Source: Ignelater luminosus (taxonomy: Eukaryota > Arthropoda > Insecta > Coleoptera > Elateridae). From it: a DNA stretch of 64,000 nt. Below are positions 50,023-63,100 of the stretch, piece by piece. The translations under genes and the position numbers were made by a program. The notes beneath the pieces are model-generated. The model saw nothing but the letters and a program-made list of their open reading frames with translations, had not been told where the DNA came from and made no database searches. How positions within the stretch are numbered: position 1 is the stretch's first letter; each line of letters begins with the position of its first letter. Location: contig VTPC01005348.1 of the NCBI GenBank assembly GCA_011009095.1, forward strand, positions 16,463 to 80,462, written 5' to 3'.

Positions 50023-50264
50023 CAGGGCCGGTTGGAAGCTTTGCAGAGCCCAGGGCAGCAAAATTTTGCAGGGTCCTTAAAATAATAAAAGAAAAAACAC
50101 ACTGCTTTCTCAGACATAGTCTAATTTGTTTATTTTAAATATTTAAAAAAAATTAGAAATTTTATTTGCCCTGAACATATCGATACAAAGAATTAACTAT
50201 TTTTTTCTCAAGGCGCGGGACCCTGGGCAGTTGCCCCGCAAACCCGGCTCTTCAACCGGCCCTG
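50023..50264. mobile_element. 242-bp hAT MITE with perfect 8-bp TSD
   Basis: Flanked by the exact 8-bp duplication CTAATATA (50015-50022 and 50265-50272). The ends are inverted: CAGGGCCGGTTGGAAG on the left and CAGGGCCGGTTGAAGAGCC on the right (reverse-complemented). A further inverted block, CCCAGGGCAG / GGGACCCTGGGCAGTTGCCC, lies inside. GC-rich ends, AT-rich middle, no coding sequence. Confidence 0.92.
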
Positions 50265-50705
50265 CTAATATATCAATAGTTTACCTTCTTGCAATTTTTT
50301 GTTTCTCTTATAAAATTAGTTTTATCTTTAAACTTTGTTGAAAAATAAACGAAATTATTTCGTATAATTTCTTGGAATATCAAAATGTTTACTATACACA
50401 TTTCTTAAACCTTTAGTTTTAAAAACCTTGTACTATACGTACATCACCTGAGAGGAGTAAGCAAAAGAATGTTTTCTAAGATCTCTACAGTGTAGGCTAG
50501 TAACAAGGCTTTCTAACACGTTTTTATTTATTTTTTTATTTGGTAAAAATAACAGATTGTCTAATAGTAATTTGGCTATTGACAAAATCCAGATGTTCTG
50601 TCGCTGGATTGTCTAGATCTATATTTTATATTACATTAGAATGTGCTGAGTTCTAAAGACTTGTCCATTAAAAACTTGTAAAGCAAGTTGTAGTTCACTA
50701 GTTAG

Positions 50706-51444
50706 TATACAGGGTGTTTCATTAATAATTGGAAATATTTTAACTGTAAAATCTTGAGCTCAAAATATTAAGATTTAACTCAAATCACTTAGATAAATTG
50801 TGGCTCCTTATTGAGTTACAGGGTGTTTCATAACAAAATGGTTCTTTTCAGAACCACAATTTGTTTTTAAATGTTGAATGCATTTATTCGTTTCAAGAAA
50901 TTTCAATAAATAACATTGTTTTTTTGTTAAAAGGGATTAAAGTTTTATTTGCGTAATAAATGCAATCCTATGACCCAAAAACACATAATTAATGCACATT
51001 AAAATCAAAATAACTGTGCCGCTTCATTTGCAACTTTAAATATCTTGAAAAATAATGACTATCACTATGAATGAAGAGTTTACATAGAAAGTATTGGAGA
51101 ATCGAAAAATTGTGCTAAAATGGCAATTCCGCCAGTGGCGTAGAATTTGGGAAGGGTCAACCATACATTTGCCTTTATCGTACGCCTCTGCTAGTAGCCA
51201 GAAACGATTATTTAACATAATTTAGTAGGCTGTACAGTACCTACACTTTCTACCAAGTATGACAAGGATACTTCAAATAGTTTTAAAGTACTGGGTACAA
51301 ATAGTTTTTAAATCTTTAAATAAAACACCCTGTAACTCAGTAAGGAACCACATTTTATCTAAGTGATTTGCGTTAAATCTTAATATTTTGAGCTCACGAT
51401 TCTACAGTTAAAATATTTCCAATTATTAATGAAACACCCTATAT
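50706..51444. mobile_element. inverted-repeat element with TATACAGGGTGTTTC ends
   Basis: About 739 bp. The arms of roughly 120 bp (50706-50830 and 51323-51444) are near-identical inverted copies that include CATTAATAATTGGAAATATT. Each arm has a second internal ACAGGGTGTTT copy at its inner edge, so the ACAGGGTGT motif occurs four times in the element. The centre has no coding content. Confidence 0.8.
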
Positions 51445-54430
51445 AAATGTCACAGATTGAATTTAATTGCCGTATTATTTTCTTAGGTTACCGTAGAAAC
51501 CATTTGAACAGAAATCTAATTTACAACATATGTAAATGCAGCGTACGCTTTACTTTAGAATAGAAGAGTTGTATCTGCACACACAAAGTTGCAAGTATAT
51601 CTTTCGTGAGCTCAAGTTTCTAGACATTCTTTGTGTAATGTAACAAAATTATGTTAAAATTCGAATAGATTTTCGATGGTATTTACTTTTGCCAAATTGT
51701 ACTTTTTTCTTGTTTTTTTAAAAAGATTTTTATTGAAAGTCAAATACTCTACTATACAGGAAATCAAGACATGACATGAATAATTCTGATGTCTAAAACA
51801 TAAATATGTAGAGATATTTTTAAAACTACAAATGTTGTAAAAGATAAAAACGCTCGAAGCTTTTTTAGTAGCAAAGGGTTTTTGTAAAACAAATCACGGT
51901 AACAATAAAAAAGAAGGTACGTAGCATGATTTGGACAAAGCTTTGATACATTATATTTTAGAAAAAGAAAAAGCCGTAACTGAAAACGGAAATGAAAAAA
52001 AAATATATTAAAACAATGTTTTCTGTTTTTTCTTTTAGAAGTCTGCATTTCAAGAGCCTTAAAGAAACTGAAAAATTCGTAATGAAATTACGAGCTCTTT
52101 GATGTAACCTAGAGTTTATTTCAACGTATTTAAGTGAAAACTACCCAAGAAGCGCTTTTTTACATTGTCTTATGGTGTACATAGAAAGCATTTTATGTTA
52201 AAATTAAAAACTTGAATGAAAAATAACTGGAAAATGTAAAACAAAAGTATCAAAACTGTATAATATTGCGAACTGCGTAATATTGTAACATTGTTTGATG
52301 TGAGAATGCAATAATTTTTTTTTTACTTTGTTATGTGTTGCATATCGTTAAATACACTAAAGTTGTGGGAAATTTCTTAAGACATTAGTTTTAATGTACT
52401 AGATTTCAGGTTGATTTACTTATAGTTATGATCGATTTATTGAATATTTTGAGGTAATCGTAATAAGGAATACCTTATCCGTCAATATGCACGTATGCAT
52501 TAAAAAAGAACACTCCGTATAAAACATTTTCTTTGTAAGAATTTATCTTACAATCTTCACAAAAATAAAATTGCTGAAAGCACATATCTTGAAAATATTA
52601 AAGGAATTTTACCTCATGCTATGAAAGAAAAAAGAGTGCGATAAAGAAAACGATCAAAACCAAAGTTGGAAGGAAAGAAAATTTATCACTGAAGAAGGGA
52701 TTTTTTTATAAAATGTTAAAAGAACGAAATAGGGATAAAAAGTTTATTGAAATCTTATTAATAAATATGTCTAAAAACTACTTTTGTGATATTCATGAAC
52801 TATTTTATTTGAAATATAAAAGTGGACAACTAAGGTCCTAATAAAAGACGTTATTTTATTTTGAATTTTCATCTTTGCTGTGTTATTCCAGACTCGGTTT
52901 TAAATACAAACAATTATCTTAAAAAACGTTTTTAAAAATTTCTTAAAGCTTCAAAATATACATTTATAATCTAAATAATTCCTTCTTTTTAATTTTTCTT
53001 TCAGGCTCATTTCAGTTTCAAATGTTATTTATTTTCCATTAGAATTAATTAAAAGCATAATTTTGCGCCTAAGAACAATAAAATTTTAATAATTTTTTGA
53101 ACAACTACGAGTGCTTCTTAAAAAAGCAGCTGAAGTGACACTTCAATTTTACTGAAAGCCGCTTAATTTCCACTGAACGCATTAGGTGCTCATAAAAAAT
53201 AATGACGTCTTACATTTTTAGAGTAAGCTCTTTAATTTTCAAATTTCTATGTCTATCAGTATGGTATGTTTTCATATTCTCCTGTGAATATAGCATAACA
53301 AACTCAAGAAGTTTGTATAAGGCGTAGGATTATATCAAAACTAACATATAGTTAGCTAGTTTAGCATTTAGTTAATAGTTTGTGTTTAGTTTAGACGGAT
53401 TTTGTATAATCATGTTAAGATTTAATTAACTTCAAATTTATTAATGAAAGTTTGGTTTTAATTTGTAATTAAGAAGTTTAAATTCAATATTGGTTTGTAT
53501 AGGACTCCTTCTTGTCTCTAAGTATTAAATTAAGAAGCTATTTCGTAGAATGTTTGACTTTCTGACTTTCTCCATCAAATACTGCAAAGGATAAAATACA
53601 GAAAATGTCATTCTGACCTTAAAGGTGACATATTTAAGGAAACTGATTTTCTAAAATATTAAATTAAAAGCAACAAAAATTTCATGGTAGTTCTAATCAT
53701 GAGGGCCACCGTTGTCTTTATTGACTTTTCTGTCTTGGAGATAGAGATTTCCGCGTTCCTAACAAACTGTAATTAGATGTCAAAAGCAGAATTAAGGGAT
53801 TCTTGCGTAAGATAAATAAATTTCATCCGAATACCAAATAATGTAGCAAGTCTATAATTTACGATACAATTACAGCATTTTTATGTTTAATTGCAACATA
53901 TATTTTGGGATTTGCAATGTTACTACTATATTTTATATTTATACGCACAATTAAACAGATTTGATAAAATGCAAACCAGATTAATCTATATAAGTAAGTA
54001 TTACTGAAAATAATTACAAAATATGTAAATTATTACCATTATTAGTTTCATTATTGGATTCATTTATTGTATAAACGCACGTGCAAATGGCATCTGAATA
54101 AATTCAGTCTCAATATTCAATTTCTATCTACCGATAACTGGTAAATCGAATTGCATGGACATGAATAATGTTGGCAAATACTTATGCAGAAATTGCATTA
54201 GTTAAATCTTGTTTTAGGATGTTGACTTGTATCGTAATATTATAGAGCTTCTAACAGTATTCTTATTTTATATTAATATTGGGGAAGAACCTGAACAATT
54301 TGCTGTTGAAGGTGTGGACGGTAGTCTGAGACGGCTTATGCAGCGCAATTGGTCAATAATTGTGATTTTTAAGTCCAAGCAAAACGTCGCTGTTATAGTT
54401 TAACTTATTCTTTGTCCATTTTATTTAAGA
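51445..54430. other. intergenic stretch, nothing recognised
   Basis: Very AT-rich. A 94-codon minus-strand frame at 51764-52048 is Phe/Leu/Lys-rich and most likely chance. No domain, RNA or clear repeat was identified. Confidence 0.6.
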
Positions 54431-54439
54431 AGTCTATTA

Positions 54440-55410
54440 GCAGTGGTAGATATGTTTCCTTTTGCTAGAAAAAGTCATTCGTGATTCCCATTTACAAATC
54501 TTCTCTGATATACCATTGGTAAGTAATTATAGACCCATTACAGTAGCTTCAGTAATACGGAAATTATTTAAAAAAATAATCTGTAACGAACTAGGTATTA
54601 TACTATCTAGAACAATTGCTCCCCAACAACATAGATTTGTCAAAATACGATTCGTTGAATTTAACTTATTGGCACACGTAGACGATGTTTGTAGAACAGC
54701 TAATAAACTATTGGAATTCATTTGAAGAAAGACAAAATATTTAAAGAATACAGATGCTATCGTTGTTTTATACAATTCGTATATCTATTCTCATCTAAGT
54801 TATTGCTATCCAGTAGGGAAGCCACGGTATTCAACCTATTATAGATAAGTTTGTCAGTTGCATGAATCGAAAAACACCAAATTTGTGCTACAGTTATTTA
54901 TTTGTTGTAGGTATCTAAATTACTCAGCTTACAAAATAGAAGGTCGTTAATAGATGCTAGTACATTCCTCAATATGCTACACTTAAAGCTTGATTCTTCT
55001 TATCTACTCTATTTATAAATATACATACTCCCGAACCACAGAATAATTTGCCTTTCTACAGGCCATTCTCTAGGACTCGTCTAATATCTAAATTCTCCAC
55101 TATCAGCAGTCTAAACATTCGCAATGATATTTTTGCAGATACCTACAATGACAATTCAATAAAAATCAGATAAGTAAATCTATTTCGTTGAATATCAACA
55201 GGTATTTTTTTTCTGTTTGGTAAACCATGTCATATTTATGTACATTCTTATGTAATTGTTTGTTCCAGGAATTTTCCGTTAGCAGTCGTATTATAAGGCT
55301 TTCTACGATTTTAGATAGTTACGTTATCATTGACGAGAAATCTATATCACTTTAGCCATTCAAGACTGAACTAAATCAGTACATGTTATAATATTAGTAA
55401 CATGTTCAGG
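54440..55410 (+). mobile_element. non-LTR (LINE) retrotransposon remnant D, internally deleted RT
   Basis: Plus-strand remnant. From about 54465: a KSFVIPIYKSS-like piece, then VSNYRPITVASVIRKLFKKI (54522 onward), then TIAPQQHRFVK and NLLAHVDDVCR, the RT fingers region. After TANKLLEFI (54699-54723) the text jumps to C-terminal RT pieces, LYNSYIYSHLSYCYPVGKPR at about 54768-54830, followed by degraded sequence to about 55400. The palm domain with the aspartate pair is missing, so an internal deletion has joined fingers to C-terminus. It resembles the LINE families of remnant C in organisation but is a different family. Confidence 0.72.
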
Positions 55411-55639
55411 GTAAGATGGTGCTATTAGTAACACTATGAAAAGTATTGCCAGTTTCTGTGGCTATTTATTTGTACTTCTTTGTCATTGTAATTTTTCAAA
55501 AGTTCTTGCGTCTTTAATGACATCACGTAAATAAACGCTGTAAATCAACTTAATCATTACTGATTAGGTACCTATTTATAAATACAACTGGACAAATATG
55601 TTGTAAAGAAAGTGCACTATGCACTAACATATGCCATAA

Positions 55640-56090
55640 AAATCCAGTAACATATGCAAGAAATATGCAATATTACATTATTACATGCTATATTATATGC
55701 TTAAAAAATCAAAATTAGCAAACATGTGTTAAGAAAATGTAGTATAACGATTTGCATGGTTTAGGATATACATACTTCTTCATACCAAAAACTTGCTATA
55801 TATGCCATATATCTAAAATAAAATTATTTGGACAATAAACAATGAGATTCGGTAATATATGCAAGAAACATGCATTGTTACTTAAAATATGCATATTATA
55901 TGCTTTTAAAAATCAAAATCAGTGGATAATTTGGAAAAAAATGTATTATAAATTTATAATGATTTGTATGGTTTAAAATATGCATGTTTATGTTGTTAAG
56001 TCCTCATATAAGCATTTATACCAAAAACTTGCTATGTATGCCCCATATACAAAATAAAATTAACTCTCTAGACAGAAAACAGTGAAATTA
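55640..56090. repeat. tandem duplication of a ~205-240-bp ATGC/ATATGC-rich unit
   Basis: Two diverged copies in direct orientation, about 55640-55847 and 55848-56090. Shared anchors in order: ATATGCAAGAAA, TATTATATGCTT, AAAATCAAAAT, GATTTG, ATGGTTTA, ATACCAAAAACTTGCTAT and ATAAAATTA. The anchor offset grows from 205 to 236 bp because copy 2 has an insertion. ATATGC, TATGCA and TGCATA motifs recur densely. No coding content. Confidence 0.75.
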
Positions 56091-58290
56091 GCTGAAATAG
56101 GCTGAAATAGGTACTAAAAATCGACTATAGCTATTCATTACGGTATAGCAACCAACTGTCAGTGTCAAGATTTCTGAATATTTTTTCACTGTCTCCATTT
56201 AATGTGACTTTTTTCGGAGTTTTACAGAGAGTGGAATTTAATTACAAAAAGTCACTAAATAGTCTTATGTTACGTAGTATTTAATAACTAATTTCAGAAA
56301 GATGTGTATTACGGTTTTAAGAGGAAACAACTATGACAATTTAACAAACTAAAAATTTTAAATGTACGTATAGTACATGAGAAGATAATGAAATTAAAAG
56401 CTTATGAAACTACCCATAATTTTAAATAATATGACATTTAAATTATTCATTTATCTCAATAATAAAATATTAAATATCAACCAAATGACAATTGCTTGCT
56501 AAAGTGAACGAAATTGTAACGGTCTTTTGTCGTTATCATTCCGTCACATGGTAAATCTCACGGTATATCATCATCCTTCCTTGTGAGACACCGTGTATAT
56601 ACAAAAGTTCCTTTAACAACTTATTTCTTTGCTTTGCAACAAGATTCCAATTACTAAGATTGTGTATAAATACCCGATTCTTGCATTATTTTGCGATTGA
56701 ATTAGTTTATTTTTTCCATGGGAAGGGTGATAATTTGCGGACCGGTAAACTATTTCGAATTCTGGGGAGAACGCGGCATGCGGGTCGACAGAAAGAATCG
56801 AGTCGTGAGGAATGCAAGTTGGAGAAATAGAAAAAACCCTTTTATCAAGGGGTAAGTTAACTTCTTTTCTCGCATCTCTTGCGTCTTCGTAACTAATGGT
56901 TGTTCCTTGTCTCCGGTTTTTTTATTAGACCCACATCGGATTCCTCTGTTGTTAACGAATCTCAGAGAGATTACTTCAGTGGAAGCTAAGAAAGTTCTAG
57001 GGAGTCCGTGGGCTCATCGATGTTAATTGTAATTTTCAACGACCGTCTGATTGTCGAGCTCAGATTGCTACCACGAGGGATGCTGGATTCCCAAGCTGGC
57101 ATCTACCTAGTTTAATCATTTCACCGGAAGTCTCAGAAGCGGATAGGTTAATCGCTTACGAAAACCCGACTTTTAAGAAATTTCAAGTTCCATCCGGTAC
57201 CAATTTGTACTTAGATTAATTCAGTTTAATAATTTTTTGTTAATTAAATCCTTGCTTAAAAACTTAGAGTGACCCCTTCAAGTTAATAAGGATCTTACAC
57301 TTTTATTAAAACCCGCTGTAATTTAAATCTTTGTTCGGCCTGTAACTTTAAATTTTTTTAAACAATCTAATTTTCATGATTGGTGTACTATTCGGATTTA
57401 AATTAAAGATTTTTTTTGATCATTGTTTTCCAGGTGTATTTCACTTTCAGCAAGCAAATTTCGATCGAAAGCTGCTTCCTTCATTACTGTGGTAATCCGA
57501 ATCTTGCTTTAATTGTTTAATTTTTTTACTTAAATTTCATCGTACACCCAAATGATTTCAAATTCATTCTTTTAGAAAATTTAATTCCTGTAATTTCAAT
57601 TTAATACAAATAATTATTTTGTTATATTGGAAATTTTTATTGGCATTTCTTTGGTGTTTGAATTTTTCTCTTAGCGCTTGAACAATTTGAGATTATTTGC
57701 CTGGTGTACTTTATGATAACATTTGTGTTAATTTTATCTTGTTACTTTGGACTTATTTTTGTCCATTTTTACGATTATTTCCTTATTTTTAAACGCTTTA
57801 AAATTTGTTTATTCATTTAACAGTTTTTGTTATTACTATCTAAAATTCAAAAAATTCAATTAATTCTTTTTTTTGAAAGTAAAGATCCTTATTTTTAATT
57901 TTTTGTTTTGGTCATAATCTGTTGTTAAAGTGTTATAATAATTTTCTATTGCTAATTGGTTTAGCTTCAGGAGTAAAACTTTTAATGCATAAAAACTTTT
58001 AATTTTGGTTCTATTGAAATTGTCAATTTTAGCTTCTTTTCTAAAATAACAATTAAATTTTTGTATAAAATTTTTTTTTATTGTGGTTACTCAGATTGTA
58101 TTTGTAAATACAAGTTAAACTTATTCAGAATTTCAATATACGTTGATGGTTAATTACTACCTGGTGTTTCATTGTAAGTATAATCTTTGCCACCCCGCTC
58201 CCAAGTCTACCCACTTGAGTTCAGCTGGCCTAGTACCCAGAGATCCTAGAAGTTTCTTTATTTTTTTAGTAACGCAAGGTTTACGTTACA
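56091..58290 (+). other. unassigned block: less AT-rich head and T-rich tail
   Basis: Positions 56700-57220 are clearly richer in G and C than the flanks, and 57230-58180 is strongly T-rich on the plus strand. This composition resembles the 3540-5190 block in intron 5. It could be part of a retroelement (LTR or UTR), but no gag, pol or target duplication is seen. Frames such as RIPLLLTNLREITSVEAKKV (from about 56940) are short and unmatched. Confidence 0.35.
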
Positions 58291-58296
58291 AAGTTT

Positions 58297-59107
58297 ATAT
58301 ACAGGGTGTTCCGCGACTCGACTGACGTAGCTTAACGATGTGCTCCTTAGATAATTTTAAGTCAAAAATACCTAATAATTACATATATGTCCAAAACTCA
58401 ATAGTAAAGGAGTTATAGGCGTTAGCATTTTCCATAAAGAAATGGTTTGGTTAATTATTATGCATTGCTATTGTTTAAAATTAAAGCAGGAAGTAGGTTG
58501 GTGAAGTGGTTTGTCACATTGTCATAACAAGTGGTTTTTGTTTGACGTTTATCTTGCATTACTTTTGCCATTTTAACGTTCGCTGATGGCTACATTTTCA
58601 AATCATGAATATACCGACATTCACTTTATTTATAGATACTGTGACGGATGAGCGATATTAAATTTAACAAAATTAGCATAACATTGTGTTTTATTAATAA
58701 AAAAACATGTTTAACACAAAGTTATTTACATTATTGTTCCACTGTCGCTCTTCTATTTCCGTTACAGTATTCATAAATAAAATGAATGTCGACATATTCT
58801 TCATCTGGAAATATAGCTATTAATAAACGTTAAAGCGGCAAGAATAATGCAAGATAAACCTCAAACGAGAATCAATTGTAATGACAATGTGACAAAATTA
58901 TTCACCAGTCTACTTCCTGCATTAATTTTAAACAATAACAATGCATAATAATTAACCAAATCATTTATTGTATGGAAAATGCTATCGCCTATAACTCCTT
59001 TACTAGTGAGTTTCAGACATATATGTATTAAGTATTTTCGACTTGAAATTACCTAAGGAACACACCTTTAAACTATGGCAGTCGAGTCGTGGGACACCCT
59101 GTATATA
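58297..59107. mobile_element. ~811-bp near-palindromic foldback element
   Basis: The two halves are inverted copies along almost the full length, centred near 58702. Outer pairs: TATATACAGGGTGTTCCGCG with the complement of the right end (TATATACAGGGTGTCCCACG). Middle pairs: GGAGTTATAGGCG, TTAATTATTATGCATTG, and CTTGCATTA...TTTAACGTT. Inner pairs: CCGACATTCACTTTATTTAT with the complement of 58765-58795. Only a few tens of bases at the centre lack clear pairing. No coding content; the target site is not defined. Confidence 0.85.
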
Positions 59108-59783
59108 TCAGATAAAAACATACAGATATGCAGCTATTTATAGGAAACTGAAAAGAATTCTTTACTATTTTTGGTGCCCACTGTCGTCTTGTGTAATAAG
59201 AAAGGACCATATTTTCTGCAATGTACAAAGCTTAGAAAAACCTTTTTTGTTTTGTCATGCTGCAAAGAAAATGTGCGTTTTGTGAAAAAAACAGAAACAG
59301 AAATAGTGTCGTTTTTTTAGTTACCTCTCGTTGTATTGTAGGGTGATATTGAACACTTTTTAAAAATGATTAATACATTTCTTCCGTCCTTTTATAATAC
59401 ACGTAAACGTTAAAGTAATTAACTTGTTGATTTTATATTATCATAATTTATAAACCTCAGATTTAGAACCGTAAACAGCATTTTTACCCTTTTCATTTTC
59501 GTGACAAGTTTGAGAAATTTAACGCCTATCAGAAGAAGAGTTTATATACAAATATTTTAAACGTTAATAGAAGCCAATTTTTAAAAATGCATATTCATAT
59601 AAACATTGAGAAAAAAATAAATATGTAAACATCGAAATTTAACGAATAGGACGACCAAAACGCGATCTCAGCTATGTAAAAATCCAAAAAGTCGAATTTT
59701 GCTAGGCGATTCTTTCAAAATAACTACAACAGGTTGTGGATGATTAAAAGCTATTAAAAAACGAAATTTTGGTCATGGTTATT

Positions 59784-60175
59784 TAGAAACGCCCATAACG
59801 CGTTCTGAAGGTTCGTTATTTGCCACAACACGTGGGCTTCATCTTACCAGTCCTTCATAGCAGTTCAGCTTATCTTAAAAATTGGTTTGTAGGAAGGTAA
59901 AGAAATAATAAATTTACAATAGGCTATGTCAGAAATTTAAAGGTCTTATTGAGTCTAGCAAAAATTTTGATTTTTCTTCAAAAGTCATTTTGTCACTATT
60001 CGCTGCACACATGATTACAAACTCTGCTGGTAGTCAGTCACATACTAGTGAAAAGTACGGTGATCGACCAAGGACACGTTCAATCCTGTTATTAGCGGTG
60101 TTTGGATGCTTAGATAAAGATCACAACGCGTTGTGGCACATAATGAGCTTTCAAAACGGGTTGTGAGCGTTTTTA
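59784..60175. mobile_element. MITE-like element with ~55-bp inverted ends
   Basis: The left end TAGAAACGCCCATAACGCGT and the right end (reverse-complemented) TAAAAACGCTCACAACCCGT remain alignable through GCCACAACACGTG / GCCACAACGCGTTG, with moderate divergence. The interior is not coding. The target duplication may be TA, but this is ambiguous. Confidence 0.6.
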
Positions 60176-63100
60176 TATTTTTTTAAAAGAAAATTTGTAA
60201 TTACATGTCAGTGTAAGAAGATCCTTTATTTACAGAAGATTTAATATCGATGTATGCGAAGATGTAAGCAAATACTTAGAAACAAAAAACATGTAAACAA
60301 GTTACAAAAATGTAACAAAAAAACAAGAAAATTAACAAGTTCATTAAATTGATTTAAGAAGAGTTTTACTGCATATGAATGCGTTGCACCCACAAGTGTA
60401 CATGCACTCATGTACCATGAAGTCAGCGCCTATGTAAAGATTCATTGATGATCCTCAATTTGTTTTACTGAAATCACTTGAAATACACGTAATGCTTCTG
60501 TCTAAAGAATTAATTTACTAGCCACTAGCTATAATCAACCAGATCCATATTTCTTGTAACTTAACAGCATTCCCAAGTTTAATATTCCTTTTTTTTGGTT
60601 CTTACAATTCCCCCAATTCTGTAACTCAAAGTAATTATAGTACATTCACGTTGTTGTTAGATGAAGGTTGGCCATGCTTTTGATTGTGTTGCCTTTTTGC
60701 ATTTTAGTCTACAATCAAATCAAAAAATACTTAGCATTTGCAAATTTGAAAGTATCTGGCAACATACGAGTATTAAGCAATAAATGACGGGAAACATAAC
60801 CTTGATACTTCAAAAAGGTATGTCAAAGTCATTTCGGCATAAAAATCTCTATTTACACGATTTTCATCTTATTCGCAGAAATCAAACTATCAAATTTCCA
60901 TGGCTAGGTCTCATCTAAAAACAACATGAACACACAAGCAAGGCAGGTAAGTGACTTGGTGGTCACTAAAGCTGTATTTTTGTATTATGTAAATTTGTTC
61001 AAAAACTTTCTAGCTATGAAATGCATAAAAAAGTTGCTAGAGCATTTTCTAATTACCATAATAGCCGATTTTGTCTTTTTCATTCTTGTTAAGATCAGAT
61101 AAAGCTATACTTATTTAAATTTTTAAAAAAACTTTATTAGTCAATGAAAAAAGAGTAGAAACTGGGCTAGTTATTATAAGAGTTGCTACCTACCTACGTC
61201 TTTTTTGCAGATTTGATATGTAAAAGTTGCTGTCTCAAAAACTACTGGATTCAGACAGTTGTAATGAATGAATGGTATTTCAGAGGTCTTCTTTAATGAC
61301 TGAACACTTGTGCGGTTCTATTTCGGTAAAATAATATAGATTGCAGGAATACAAGTCTGTGTAAAGCTAATGTGGTAGTTTATTTACAGACAAACCAATT
61401 TCTATGCACACTATAAAATATACTCTGCAGATAAACAAAGAATAAGTACAGTATGGTCCAGTATTGTCAGTTGAGTTTTTGTGTACTTATTAGTATTGGT
61501 ATCGGTATGTATAGCATTTACTGCAAAAAGCTATCGGTTACTGTATTGGTCAGTTCGGTTAGTTACATTGTTCGTCTGCGTTCTTTTCTTCTGTATCCGG
61601 AGATTTCACTGTTATGTATTTTTTGAAGTTCTAGATATTTAGAAAAATAGTTCTGGTAATTATTGGGAACACTTGTTTTATTAAAATGTTATGCAATGTA
61701 TGTAAATGTAATGATTACTAGTATTTAAAAATGTATGAATAGTTATCAAATCCTGATTTTCTAATTGCCATAATATTCTATATACCCTTTGCCTATATCC
61801 AAAACTACTGATATGAGTCAGAACATTGTTTGTCTAATTCGAGTAGAAGAACTATTATAAGTTTTGAATTGATACCTAGGTCGCGAGTGTTCTCATCGAG
61901 TACTAGGTATAATAGTATGCTTATAGTGTCACATCACATGACTGCTTTGTTTCAAAATAAGTAAAAACTCGAGATAAACAAAGAAGAATATCAAAAGGAA
62001 AGTTTAGATTTGCATGAAGATTTTCTCTGAAATTCAACACACCTACTAACTCTTACCAAAGTCGGATTAAAAGAAGTCCGTTCTTGCCACCTGATCCATA
62101 TTAAATGAAAATAACAAAATGGTGATAGAAGCTTTTTTCCATCTATAATAGATATTTTAAAGAATGCTTTAAACTTTACTATAAAATAAAAGTTTGATAT
62201 ATCAATAATTAAATCTCTAAATAATTGTCGGGATATTTTTTTCATGTATCTATTTATATTTAGGATGTGAAAAAAGTTATGAATAGTAGAGATGTCTTAT
62301 TTATCATAAAAGATAAATAAGTGACGCTAAAATAATAACAAAAGGGTTGACAACACTGATACTTGAAATTTATAAATGTTTATAAAATTTCTTTAGTATG
62401 AAATCCATAACCTTAAAATTACAAATGTTGTGATGTTTCCCCCAATTTTAGAAATAAATGTTTCAAATACCTGTGCTAGCGCTTATTACAAGCAAGTTAG
62501 ATCATTAAAGCAACACTGTAATACTTGATGAATTATTTTAAAATGAAACAAAACAACCACATAAACTTACATAAAAGTCTTGGTTATCCATCCGTTAGAG
62601 AAAAGTTAACTTTGTGTATTTTTGACTTTTATATTATTTTTTAATAAACTTCTCCTAATGCTACAAACAGAATAGAATAATTTTTAATAATTACACAATT
62701 AAAAGTTTCTTTAAAATTTTCTTAAAGCGCATTAAATAAGCTTTGGTATACAGAAAACTTTTCTTAAAGGAATTCGTAATTATTAAAGTGCTAATTTAAA
62801 ATATGTATACAAAGTTCGTTTCCAGGAGCTTAAATTTGTGAGGTAACGTTTGGAATATTAAATACTACAAATGTAAATGTTGTGTTTACTTAAAAAGCAA
62901 ATGAAAATAATTTTTAGCACAGTTCCTTTGAAGTAACTTATTCCAATCAATTGTTAAATACTACTTTTATGTTACAGTTTTATTGCCTAAATACTATTTC
63001 CCAGAAAAATAATTTTAAAACTAGTAGCGAACAAAGAACGCAAGGATACATATATAAAACTCGTATGCCCCAGCTCGGTTCAAAAACAATTTGTATGCTA

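Noticed and set aside
51130..51190. CAGTGGCGTA...TACGCCTCTG, a possible tiny nested MITE inside the 50706-51444 element.
   Set aside because: The ends match over only 10 bp with a mismatch, the span is about 60 bp, and there is no target duplication.
62080..62100. GCCACCTGATCCAT, a 14-bp identity with the start of receptor exon 5 (MDQVA), suggesting an alternative exon far upstream.
   Set aside because: The frame hits a stop within ten codons, there is no matching splice acceptor, and it lies upstream of the gene; best taken as coincidence.
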